From an uncultured Eubacteriales bacterium (GTDB lineage Bacteria > Bacillota > Clostridia > Christensenellales > Aristaeellaceae): 51,104 nt of DNA. The notes beneath the pieces are model-generated. The model was given only the letters and a program-made list of their open reading frames with translations. It made no database searches and was not told where the DNA came from. Both the position numbers and the translations under genes were made by a program. Below, piece after piece: positions 19,952 through 28,273 of this stretch; position 1 is the first letter of the stretch, and each line of letters opens with the position of its first letter. Where the stretch lies: contig CACZXF010000006.1 of assembly GCA_902785105.1 (NCBI GenBank), forward strand, positions 1 to 51,104. The letters are read 5' to 3'.

Positions 19952-22900
19952 ATGAAAGGCAATAATGGCAAGCGTCGTAACGGAATGAGTTGGCTGTCAG
20001 TCCTGCTCATCGTGGCCATGCTGACTCCGATGTTCTCCGCCATCGCACTGGCTGAGGAATACGAGGTGGAGGCCCCGGCGTTTGAGGTCGAGTACGAACT
20101 GGCCTACGAGGAGCCCCTTCAGGAGACGGAAATGGAGCTGCAAGAATACGACGAGCCGGAGGTCTATGACGAACCGGAGCCGGAGAAAGTGCAGCAGCCA
20201 GAGGAAGTGCAGGAGCCGGAGGAGATACAGGAAGAAGCGCCCGCAGATAATGCCGAGGCAGAGACTGAGGAACAGCAGGACAATGCCGAGGTATTGGCGG
20301 ACGTGTTTGAGGCCGAAGAGCGCATCGTAGGCGCGGCGGTCAACATCTTTGACTTTGACGCACTGAATCAAACCTATTATGAGTATGTGTCCAAGCCGAA
20401 GCAGGATGATTTCATCAAAACGCTGCCCAAGACGGCGACCGCAGTGCTTTCCGATGGCAGCAAGGTGACCGTGGCGATTAAGTGGAGCTGCGAGGACGAA
20501 TACCTGTTCCAGACCCAGGACAACGGTGAATTCAAGTTTCGCGCCGCGCTGACCGAAGACGCGGAGTATGAGCTGGACAATGATGAAATCGCCCCTGAGG
20601 TGACGCTGTATGTGGTCTACATCAGCGATGTCAAAATTGAGGGGTCCTCTTCCTATTACACTGAAGCCAAGCCCGCAACCGCGGATATGGCTGCTTCGGA
20701 ACTGAACTTTCCCACTGCCGTGAAGGCTACCCTGAAGCGATTTGGCGACGTGGAAGAACCTCTCACACTTCCGGTGGATTGGGTGTGTGACAATTACGGC
20801 GATGACCAAGGCATTATCTTTACGGCCCAGTTCAATCCTACGCCCAGGATGCAACTGCTTGATGAGGAGGAAATGCCCCTCCTGCTGGCTGACGATGTCG
20901 AAATGCCCGAGATCACTCTGGATGTTGTCAGCGATTTCGAGGTAGAAATTAAAAATGGCATCGTCATCATCACTGGTTGGAATGGCGACAGCGACACGCT
21001 GCATGTGCCGGAAAGCATCGCTGGCTACCCGGTTGAGGAGATCGGTGAAGGAGCTTTTAAAGACCGTAATGAGCTGATGGACGTAGTGCTGCCCGAATCC
21101 GTGAAAAAGATCGGCGCAAATGCCTTCGCCAATTGCAGCAATCTGACCTTTATCACAATCCCTGATTCCCTGACGGACGTGGCAGGCAGCGCTTTCGATG
21201 GCGCGTCTGACGACTTGTCCATCACCCTGGAGGTCAATGGCAGCGCGACCACGCTATCTTCCCAGAATCAGTTCAAACACGACGGCAATACCGTGACCCT
21301 GCCCCGGAAGATTGGCTCTCTTGTGGTGAAGGGTGACCTGACCATGGCTGCGGACTTTACCGTGGATAATGGCAACAATTACAACCGTATCGAGGTCAAA
21401 AGTGGTGGCAAGGTGACCCTCAACGAGGGCTATGAAATCCTCAACAAGAGCGACATCATTATTGAAGGTAGCGATAGCTTTGTCAACAATGGTAAGGTAT
21501 ACGGTTGCTATACTGGCAAACCCGTGTCGGGCATCGATAACTATATCACCGACCATACCGATCCTGATAAGACAGGCATCTGCCAGATCTGTGGCCAGAC
21601 TTCAGGCAAGGGCGAAAAGGGCGAGAAGAAGCTGTCCGTGGAGATCACGAATGAAGGCAAGAAAAATTTGACCAAGGAATATAACGGCAGTGAGGTCAGC
21701 GATCTCACGACCGAAGATTTTGCACTTGACATGTCCACGGTTGATGATGCGGACGCTGGAAAGATAACCGCGTTTGAGCTTGTCAGCGCGACCTTTGACA
21801 GCACCGAGGTGGGTGACCGCACCGTTACCGCGAAGTTCAAAATTACCCAGGCCGATGATTGTATCTACAATTACATTGTACCCGACTTTACCACCAAAGG
21901 CAGCATTGTTCAGGCGGTTCTGGGGACGGTGGCTGAAATCAAAGACATCCCTGACCAGCAGTATATCGATAAGGCAGTTGAACCGGCGGTGACCGTTAAG
22001 CTGAAGAACGGGCGCATTCTCAAGAAGGACACGGATTATACCGTTTCCTATGCGAACAATACCGAGGCGGGTACCGCGACGGCCACCGTCACCGGCAAGG
22101 GCAGCTATACCGGTACTCTGACAAAGAACTTCAATATCACTCAGGCCAAGAAGCTGACCCTCACCTATACCGGCGAGGAAAAGCCCTTCAAGACCTATGA
22201 CGGCAAGAACGACATCACCCTGAACAAGGAGAGCTTTGCGCTGACCGGCATGGCGGAGGGCGAAAGCGTCAAAATTGATTCCCTCGAGGGCAAGCTGGAT
22301 TCCGTGGCCGTGGGCGATAACCACACCGTCACCGTCACGGCGAAGCTCAATCCCAGCAATAATGTGGCCGAATGCACCATTACCGGCGTGAGCGTCAAGG
22401 CCCGCAACATTTCCGATCAGGTCTCGCTGGCCGCCATCGCGGAGCAGAAGCAGACCGGCGCAGAGGTGAAGCCCGGCGTCAAGCTGATCTTCAATGGCAA
22501 GGACTTGGTAGAGGGCCGCGATTACACGCTGAAATACGAGAACAACATCGAACCCGGCACCGCCAAGGTGACCATTACCGGCACCGGTAATTTTGCCGGC
22601 ACCCGCGAAACCGCCTTCCAGATCGTCGAAGTCAAGGACAGCGACAAGAAGACGAAGAAGCTGACAGCCACGCTAATCGATGACAGCAAGAAGAACAAGG
22701 TTTACGACGGCACCACCAAATCGAGCCTGACAGCTTCCGATTTCATGCTGGAAACCGGCGACATCGCTGATGAGGACGTAGGCCACGTGAAGATCGCTTC
22801 CGTCAACGCCTATTATGACGACAAGGACGCGGGCGAGCGCCAGCTCATGGTGTTCTTCACGCTGGAGCAGGCCAGCGCCACCTATAACTATGTGGTCGAT

Positions 22901-25168
22901 TCAAAGCGCTATGACGATGCGGAAATCGAAAAGCGCACGATTACGGTGATTCCCCTTCCGGGACAGTACAAGATTTACGGCACCCGCGAACCTACTTACT
23001 TTAATGCCTACGAAAACGGCCTGGTCGACGGCGATTATATCACGGGCCTAATGTCGCGCGAGGAAGGCGAAGATCGGGGCACTTATGGATACTCGGCAGG
23101 CACCCTCGACGCCGGCGATAACTACGAAATCATGATGGCGGGTGATCAGGAAGAGGATGCCTCCGATGAAGAAGATGAGGATGAGGACACAGGTGCAGCG
23201 CAGTTCACTGTCCGTCCCAAGAACCTCGCATCCGCCGACATCACCGTCAAGTTTGACGCGGAGGTCTATCGCACCAGGGATGAGAAGGCCGTGGAGCCGG
23301 ACATCACGGTCACCTATCACGCCTATGACGGCGACAAGGAATTGGAGGAAGGCACCGACTACGAGGTGAAGTTCACCGACAACACCAAGCGCGGCACGGG
23401 CCATGCCATCATCACCGCCGTGAATAGCGAGGAGTGCAATTACACCGGCACCCGCGTGGCGGACTTCCGGATCAAGAAGGAACACAGCGGCGGCAGCGGC
23501 AGCTCCAGTTCCTCGAGCTATGAAGAGGAAGATGATGAAGATGACGATGGAGATGACGATGGAGAGGACGACCAAGACACGATAAAAGATGGCCAGCTTG
23601 TCCTCGGAGACGATGAGAATCGGATTGACATCGGCTTTATACTCTGCGGGGACGATAATAAAGCGCGTCCGTTCAAGAACAGGGATTATCCGGATATTGA
23701 GGATATCGAGGAAACTGATCCTGAAACGGGTGAGACGACGGCTCCTGTGGCGTTTGACGCTGACGGGAATCCCATTCTTCCCAAGCGTCTGACCATTGAG
23801 CCGGAGCCGTTCCCCGCGAGCTATGATGAGAACAATGAAATCATACCGAGGCAAATGGACAGCAATCCGGAAAGGGATAAGTATGAAGCCCTGCACCTGC
23901 GGCTGAATCAGGAGCAGGTCAATAAACTCAAAGCGGAGCACATTACTGAACTGGTTTTCAAGGTTGAAGAGCGTGCGGAGTTCCGCGTTCCTCTGGATGC
24001 ATTGACCTTTGAAGTGGATGTGGATCGCCTCAATAAGACTGATACTGATGAGGAGTCCTCTGAGGAAACGGAAGAAGAATGGGGCGAAGGCGATGCTTCT
24101 TCCGATGAAGAGGATTCGGAGGAGAGCGAGGGCGAAATTGAGGAATATGATGGAGAACCGGAGGGCGACGGTTTGGAGGATGAATCGGATTCGGAAGACG
24201 GCGCGACCATTACTCCGAATTTAGTTCCGGTGTATACCTACGAAATGGTTATCGAACAGCTTGAGGATGTGAATCTGACCGCGCGTGAAGAGAATGCCTT
24301 TGAGGACAAGTTCTCTATGCTTCCCCTCTATAGAGTGAAAATGAGCGCTGTTGATAACGAGTTGGTTATTTATCCGAATGATTCTGAGGTACAACCCAGC
24401 ACGATTGAAGCTGAAAATACCTATTATCCCATGCTGGGCTATCTTGAGAACGTTGAATATCGCATCGATGAGTATTTGTTGAAAACACCGGGAGACGGCG
24501 AGGTTGATACTTTGCCGAAGTCTGCGCAGATGCTATATGTTTCCAGCGATGAGAACTTGAGCGATGAAGACGCAATTGTACTCGGTGAAGCTGAGTACGT
24601 TGTCACCGGTGATGAACCTTATGCGTTATTCAGCAATGGCAAGGATGGATTGTATACTATAGTTGTAGATAAAGACTGGACTGAAGAAGATGAGGAATCT
24701 GAGGACGAGGAATACGAGGACACCGAGGATGAGGAATTCGAGGATGAGGACATAGAGGAATCTTCCGAAGAAGCTGAGGAGGCTGAACTGGAGGACGAGC
24801 CGGAAGAAGTCGAGCCCGTCGTCGAGGAGGAGCCGGAGGAGCAGCTCGTCGAGGATCCCGACCCCGTCTACGCCTATTCCCGCAAGTCCAACGCCGGCGA
24901 CCAGTATTGGCTCATTGATACTCAGAACAAGACCGTGGAATACTACCGCGGCGATACCAACACCTACATGATCGGCGATTACAGCGGTAGCCTGATGAGC
25001 GGCATGGCAGTGACCTTCCGGACCAATCCGCCGGAGACCACCACCATACAGCTCAAGTTCAAGCAGACCTACAAGTTCGCCATGATGGACGACGCGGGCG
25101 TCTCCCTGCTGATGGAGCAGGACGACATCGGAGCGGTCCAGTCCACCATGAGCAGCCATCGCCAGTAA
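19952..25168 (+). CDS. Giant secreted surface protein: BspA-type LRR, MBG/YDG-like repeats, acidic tail (paralogue 2)
   Basis: About 1738 residues, a tandem paralogue of the preceding gene. The ATG at 19952 is preceded by GGGGAGG; upstream in-frame starts lack a site. The signal peptide ends IALA (residue 34) and, like paralogue 1, begins MKGN. Order: Glu-rich stretch (35-120), two Ig-like repeats (127-326), LRR block with IGEGAF and IGANAF (330-413), solenoid-like region, Cys motif ending CQICG (518-550), YDG/MBG-like repeats (553-1176) with KTYDGKND and KVYDGTTK, and a Ser-rich then Asp/Glu-rich linker (about 1177-1210). The C-terminal regions match paralogue 1, ending in the same roughly 100-residue domain (YAYSRKSNAGDQYWLID start). 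It has one repeat unit where paralogue 1 has two. There is no sortase motif, and a terminator follows. Confidence 0.85.
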   Translation: MKGNNGKRRNGMSWLSVLLIVAMLTPMFSAIALAEEYEVEAPAFEVEYELAYEEPLQETEMELQEYDEPEVYDEPEPEKVQQPEEVQEPEEIQEEAPADNAEAETEEQQDNAEVLADVFEAEERIVGAAVNIFDFDALNQTYYEYVSKPKQDDFIKTLPKTATAVLSDGSKVTVAIKWSCEDEYLFQTQDNGEFKFRAALTEDAEYELDNDEIAPEVTLYVVYISDVKIEGSSSYYTEAKPATADMAASELNFPTAVKATLKRFGDVEEPLTLPVDWVCDNYGDDQGIIFTAQFNPTPRMQLLDEEEMPLLLADDVEMPEITLDVVSDFEVEIKNGIVIITGWNGDSDTLHVPESIAGYPVEEIGEGAFKDRNELMDVVLPESVKKIGANAFANCSNLTFITIPDSLTDVAGSAFDGASDDLSITLEVNGSATTLSSQNQFKHDGNTVTLPRKIGSLVVKGDLTMAADFTVDNGNNYNRIEVKSGGKVTLNEGYEILNKSDIIIEGSDSFVNNGKVYGCYTGKPVSGIDNYITDHTDPDKTGICQICGQTSGKGEKGEKKLSVEITNEGKKNLTKEYNGSEVSDLTTEDFALDMSTVDDADAGKITAFELVSATFDSTEVGDRTVTAKFKITQADDCIYNYIVPDFTTKGSIVQAVLGTVAEIKDIPDQQYIDKAVEPAVTVKLKNGRILKKDTDYTVSYANNTEAGTATATVTGKGSYTGTLTKNFNITQAKKLTLTYTGEEKPFKTYDGKNDITLNKESFALTGMAEGESVKIDSLEGKLDSVAVGDNHTVTVTAKLNPSNNVAECTITGVSVKARNISDQVSLAAIAEQKQTGAEVKPGVKLIFNGKDLVEGRDYTLKYENNIEPGTAKVTITGTGNFAGTRETAFQIVEVKDSDKKTKKLTATLIDDSKKNKVYDGTTKSSLTASDFMLETGDIADEDVGHVKIASVNAYYDDKDAGERQLMVFFTLEQASATYNYVVDSKRYDDAEIEKRTITVIPLPGQYKIYGTREPTYFNAYENGLVDGDYITGLMSREEGEDRGTYGYSAGTLDAGDNYEIMMAGDQEEDASDEEDEDEDTGAAQFTVRPKNLASADITVKFDAEVYRTRDEKAVEPDITVTYHAYDGDKELEEGTDYEVKFTDNTKRGTGHAIITAVNSEECNYTGTRVADFRIKKEHSGGSGSSSSSSYEEEDDEDDDGDDDGEDDQDTIKDGQLVLGDDENRIDIGFILCGDDNKARPFKNRDYPDIEDIEETDPETGETTAPVAFDADGNPILPKRLTIEPEPFPASYDENNEIIPRQMDSNPERDKYEALHLRLNQEQVNKLKAEHITELVFKVEERAEFRVPLDALTFEVDVDRLNKTDTDEESSEETEEEWGEGDASSDEEDSEESEGEIEEYDGEPEGDGLEDESDSEDGATITPNLVPVYTYEMVIEQLEDVNLTAREENAFEDKFSMLPLYRVKMSAVDNELVIYPNDSEVQPSTIEAENTYYPMLGYLENVEYRIDEYLLKTPGDGEVDTLPKSAQMLYVSSDENLSDEDAIVLGEAEYVVTGDEPYALFSNGKDGLYTIVVDKDWTEEDEESEDEEYEDTEDEEFEDEDIEESSEEAEEAELEDEPEEVEPVVEEEPEEQLVEDPDPVYAYSRKSNAGDQYWLIDTQNKTVEYYRGDTNTYMIGDYSGSLMSGMAVTFRTNPPETTTIQLKFKQTYKFAMMDDAGVSLLMEQDDIGAVQSTMSSHRQ

Positions 25169-25184
25169 TCCCAAAACCTGCGAT

Positions 25185-25220
25185 GCCCCCGCTGACATAG
25201 TTCGGCGGGGGTGTCTTTTA
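25185..25220 (+). terminator. Intrinsic terminator after the giant-protein locus
   Basis: CCCCCGC (25186-25192) pairs with GCGGGGG (25205-25211), followed by TGTCTTTTA. It sits 17 bases after the second giant gene's stop codon and probably ends the whole envelope operon. Confidence 0.75.
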
Positions 25221-25241
25221 TGAGTTCATGGTTTGCGATGC

Positions 25242-25380
25242 CGATAAATAGGGATTTGTCGGGGTATTTGTTCGAGGCCACCTCATCCGCCCTCACGGGC
25301 ACCTTCCCCTCAAGGGGAAGGTGGCGCGAAGCGCCGGATGAGGTGAACCCCCGTCACCCCCACAAATTCCAATGTGTCGA
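25242..25380. repeat. Composite palindromic element 1 (outer repeats plus inner palindrome A)
   Basis: The left end CGATAAATAGGGATTTGTC and the right end CACAAATTCCAATGTGTCG are imperfect inverted repeats. Between them (about 25278-25345) lies palindrome A, with arms CACCTCATCCG and CGGATGAGGTG and an inner CACCTTCCCCT/AGGGGAAGGTG stem. It fills the space between the converging giant gene and sigma-like gene. No coding capacity; MITE-like. Confidence 0.75.
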
Positions 25381-25405
25381 ACCGGCAGAAGAAAGCGAAG
25401 CCCCG

Positions 25406-26197
25406 TCAATTTGCGGGTGCTTCGCTTTCGTAGGTGGTTTCGATCTGTGTGCCGGGCTGGGGGATTGGCGCTTGTGTGGGGGTGGGGGACTGGCTTTGCA
25501 GGTTTGGGGGCTGTACCAACACAGCGAACAACCAGAACAGTACCGCGCAGACCAGGGCCATCACCAGCACCAGCACGCGATAGATGATGGTGGAGAGTCG
25601 ATGGGTCGGGGCCTGGAGCGTGGCGGCCTCTGCCTCAAAGGCCCGGTAGACCGCGGCGGGGTGGGGGATGCCCGTTCGGGCGTTGAGCTGACGCTTCATC
25701 GCCTTGTTCAGCAGGGTGTCAAACTGGGGGCGGTCCTTTGCGGGGAGCTTGCGCTTGCATTTCGTCTCGAAGCGGCTCAATGTACTGCGTACCAGACTGG
25801 CTGGCATACCCGTGATCGTCGCGATGCGTCCTGCTGACAGCCCTACGCCATGGCGGAGCATCAGCACGCGCTGGACGTCGATGTCCTCTTTGCCCGCCTG
25901 GGTCAGTATGATGTCATCCATGTCCTCGCCGATGCCGGGCCAGGTGAATTCGAGGGTGCCGTCGTCGGCGGCGCTCAGCCGCAGGGCTTCCTCCCGCAGC
26001 GTGCTGCGCAGGCGCTCCCGAAAGCCCATGCCGCCCTGGCTGCCCTCCGACCAGACTTCCAGGATCGCGCCGCGCAGGGCGTCCTCTGCCTGATCGTAGT
26101 TGCCGCAGATGACGTGGGCGGTGTTGAACAGCTCCGGATACAGCGGTTCCACCCGCTTGAACCATGCGCGCAGCGCGCCGGCGGTTTGTTCACTCAT
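25406..26197 (-). CDS. Membrane-tethered sigma-factor-like protein
   Basis: 263 residues. Residues about 12-50 resemble sigma region 2 (LYPELFNTAHVICGNYDQAEDALRG fits the ECF pattern). Residues about 107-150 resemble region 4 with a helix-turn-helix (LSAGRIATITGMPASLVRS). Region 2 continues weakly, without the usual basic/aromatic -10-binding segment. Unlike ordinary ECF factors, a membrane helix follows (about 203-228) and then a Pro/Thr/Gln-rich tail of 35 residues that should lie outside the cell. GGAG stands seven bases before the ATG. It converges on the giant-protein genes and lies downstream of the FGGY kinase gene. It may be a sigma or anti-sigma-like sensor fused in one chain. The fold is seen; DNA binding and targets are not known. 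Confidence 0.65.
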   Translation of the reverse strand: MSEQTAGALRAWFKRVEPLYPELFNTAHVICGNYDQAEDALRGAILEVWSEGSQGGMGFRERLRSTLREEALRLSAADDGTLEFTWPGIGEDMDDIILTQAGKEDIDVQRVLMLRHGVGLSAGRIATITGMPASLVRSTLSRFETKCKRKLPAKDRPQFDTLLNKAMKRQLNARTGIPHPAAVYRAFEAEAATLQAPTHRLSTIIYRVLVLVMALVCAVLFWLFAVLVQPPNLQSQSPTPTQAPIPQPGTQIETTYESEAPAN

Positions 26198-26227
26198 GTA
26201 TGTCTCCGTTGGTTGGTGGTTTGGTTA

Positions 26228-26286
26228 TATCGATAAACAGGGATTTGGCGAGGTGTCTGTTCGAGTCCGCCTCATATCGCCCTTCC
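26228..26286. repeat. Truncated composite palindromic element 2
   Basis: Bases 26231-26249 read CGATAAACAGGGATTTGGC, a clear left outer repeat. CCGCCTCAT follows, resembling the start of palindrome A, and the copy then stops at the 3' end of the FGGY kinase gene. No right end is present, so it is a half copy. Confidence 0.6.
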
Positions 26287-27804
26287 TCATTCCAGATTCA
26301 ACGCCGCGATGCGGTTGTTCAGCGGGCGGATGCGCTCGTAGATGTCCGCGTAGATGGCGTAGATCTCCTTGTAGGAGGCCTGCCACTGGGGGTTGACCGG
26401 GTGGGTGGAGCGGGCGGTGACCATGCTGGCGGCGTCGGTGTAATCGCTGAACAATCCCACGCCCACGCCGGCGGCGATGGCCGCGCCCAGAGACGTGGAC
26501 TCGCCGGGCATACGGTGAACCTGGGTGGTGAGGCCAAATATGGAGGCGATCATGTCCGGCCAGAGCCCGCTCCGCGCGCCGCCGCCGGTGAGCATCAGCG
26601 AGCGTACCGGCGCGTCGCACTCGGCCATGACCTCTGCCACGGCGTTCAGCGCGAAGGCGATGCCCTCGTAGACCGCCCGGGCGATGTGCCTCTGGTCGTG
26701 ATAGAGCGAGAAGCCCAGCAGACAGCCGCGGGTGTTGGGGTCCCAGTAGGGCGTCCGCCAGCCCATCAGCGTGGGCAGGAACATCACGCCCTCCGCGCCG
26801 GGCCGCACCTGCCGCGCCATGTTCTCAACGATGGAGATGTCCGCCGTCTGTCCGCTGCCGCCCAGCAGGTTCTTCGAGCACCAGTCGAAGGCCGCCGCGC
26901 CGCACTGCACCGTGCCGCAGACGTGATAGTCCACGCCGTTCATGTCCACCCAGTTGAAGATCCGGGCCTTGGGGTCCAGTATCGGCCGGTCGTTGAGCTG
27001 GGCCACCCAGGCGCTGGAGCCGATGTAGCAGTAGGCGCTGCCCGGCTCCGAAACCCCAGCGCCGCGGGTGGCGCAGGCCCCGTCGCCGCCGCCGATGGCC
27101 ACCGGCGTGCCGGTGATGAGGCCGGTCTGGCGGTACACGTCCCGGGTGATTTTGCCCTTGACATCGTGGCCCTTCAGCAGGTTCGGCATGGTGTTGGGGT
27201 CGAGGTTCAGCTCCTTCAAAAGTTCCGTGGCCCAGGCCCTGCGGTTGATGTCCAGCGCGCTGGTCAGGGAGGCGTCCGAGTAATCCGTGTAGCCCCAACG
27301 GCCCGTCAGACTGCCGTACAGGTAGTCTTTCATATTCAGATACCAGCGGGCCTTCCGGTAGATTTCCGGCTTGTTTTCCTTGAGCCACAGTATCTTCGGC
27401 AATGTATAGTGGGTGTCCGGACGGTTGCCGGTCATTTTATAGAAGTCGTCGAAGCTGATGATTTTGAGGATCTCATCCACCTGCGCCTCGCTGCGGCCGT
27501 CAGAATGGATGATGTTGGGATACAGCACTATGCCGTTTTCGTCCACGGGGATGCAGCCGTCCATGGTCCCGGACAGGCCCACCACCGCGATGCGCGTGGC
27601 GCTGACCTGCTGGAGCAGCTCCCGGATGCCGTCGAACATGGCCTTGCGGATGATCTCCGGGTCCTGCTCCGCCCAGTTCGGATGGGGATATTGGGTGCCG
27701 TAGCTGCGCCGCACAGAGGACAGCGCGTCGCCCTTGGTGGTGAAAAGTGTGCATTTACAGCCGGTGGTGCCAGTGTCGCAGGTCAGGATAAGGTCTTTTT
27801 CCAT
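26287..27804 (-). CDS. FGGY-family carbohydrate kinase
   Basis: 505 residues, a normal FGGY length. The N-terminal ATPase lobe begins with CDTGTTGCKCTLF (phosphate-1 motif), and WAEQDPEII and GLSGTMDG fit the substrate region. GGGDGACATRGAGV near residue 240 and the C-terminal GGGARSGLWPDMIASI and STSLGAAIAAG are the adenosine-site motifs of the family. It transfers phosphate from ATP to a sugar or polyol in the cytoplasm. Xylulokinase-like members are closest by feel, but the substrate cannot be fixed from sequence alone and no sugar transporter is adjacent. GGAGG stands seven bases before the ATG. It is transcribed with, or just ahead of, the sigma-like gene. Confidence 0.9.
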   Translation of the reverse strand: MEKDLILTCDTGTTGCKCTLFTTKGDALSSVRRSYGTQYPHPNWAEQDPEIIRKAMFDGIRELLQQVSATRIAVVGLSGTMDGCIPVDENGIVLYPNIIHSDGRSEAQVDEILKIISFDDFYKMTGNRPDTHYTLPKILWLKENKPEIYRKARWYLNMKDYLYGSLTGRWGYTDYSDASLTSALDINRRAWATELLKELNLDPNTMPNLLKGHDVKGKITRDVYRQTGLITGTPVAIGGGDGACATRGAGVSEPGSAYCYIGSSAWVAQLNDRPILDPKARIFNWVDMNGVDYHVCGTVQCGAAAFDWCSKNLLGGSGQTADISIVENMARQVRPGAEGVMFLPTLMGWRTPYWDPNTRGCLLGFSLYHDQRHIARAVYEGIAFALNAVAEVMAECDAPVRSLMLTGGGARSGLWPDMIASIFGLTTQVHRMPGESTSLGAAIAAGVGVGLFSDYTDAASMVTARSTHPVNPQWQASYKEIYAIYADIYERIRPLNNRIAALNLE

Positions 27805-27882
27805 GCTGTCGCCTCCGTTATATTTGATTGAGATTAGGGAAATGATACTGTTGGTGTAAGCTGTGAAATGAATAATTATACG

Positions 27883-28239
27883 CTAACGCTTTTGCTGTAC
27901 ATAGACCTCGCCCGCAGCGGCGCCGACCAGCGAAATGAACGCGCACAGCAGCGCGGGCCCAGCCGGAGGCGCATAGTGCCACAGCAGGTAGTGTGAAAGA
28001 TAGAGGCAGGCCATCGGGGGAATCCACGCGGCATAGTTCAACAAACCCCGTCGAACCGCCTGAAAGGCCGTGAGCGCGCCGGCCAGGGGCATGAACAGCC
28101 ACAGTGCCAAAGCGCTGACCACAGGGGACAGCCCCGCCGCCAGGGAGGCCAGAAATCCCGCCCCCAGAGCGCATAAAACCTGGATGATAAGGGCCTTTAA
28201 CCAGAACCTTTTCGGAGGGTTGACAAATTTATGTTTCAT
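27883..28239 (-). CDS. Small four-helix membrane protein
   Basis: 118 residues with four hydrophobic segments (about 15-35, 39-56, 70-90 and 93-112), rich in Ala, Leu, Pro and Trp, and basic at both ends (KHKFVNPPKRFW and VQQKR). No known family is recognised. It is transcribed divergently from the XRE regulator gene. A TTGAAA-N16-TATAAT promoter lies so close that the predicted transcript begins at or within a base or two of the ATG, and no ribosome-binding site is present. It may therefore be translated from a leaderless mRNA and controlled by the neighbouring regulator. Confidence 0.65.
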   Translation of the reverse strand: MKHKFVNPPKRFWLKALIIQVLCALGAGFLASLAAGLSPVVSALALWLFMPLAGALTAFQAVRRGLLNYAAWIPPMACLYLSHYLLWHYAPPAGPALLCAFISLVGAAAGEVYVQQKR

Positions 28240-28245
28240 ATGTAT

Positions 28246-28273
28246 ATTATAACTGTTTTATATTTGTTTTCAA
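28246..28273 (-). promoter_or_regulatory. Promoter of the small membrane protein gene
   Basis: On the minus strand, TTGAAA (28268-28273), a 16-base spacer and TATAAT (28246-28251). Only six bases separate the -10 box from the start codon, so transcription should start at the ATG. The -35 box lies inside the left arm of the inverted repeat at 28267-28292. Confidence 0.65.

Noticed and set aside
25276-25346. Palindrome A considered as a simple terminator
   Set aside because: No T-tract, a better terminator lies just upstream, and the same sequence occurs within shared outer repeats elsewhere, so a repeat element is the better reading.
26225-26620. Plus- and minus-strand frames over the FGGY gene considered as extra genes
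   Set aside because: They lack domain signals and ribosome-binding sites; the FGGY frame explains the region.
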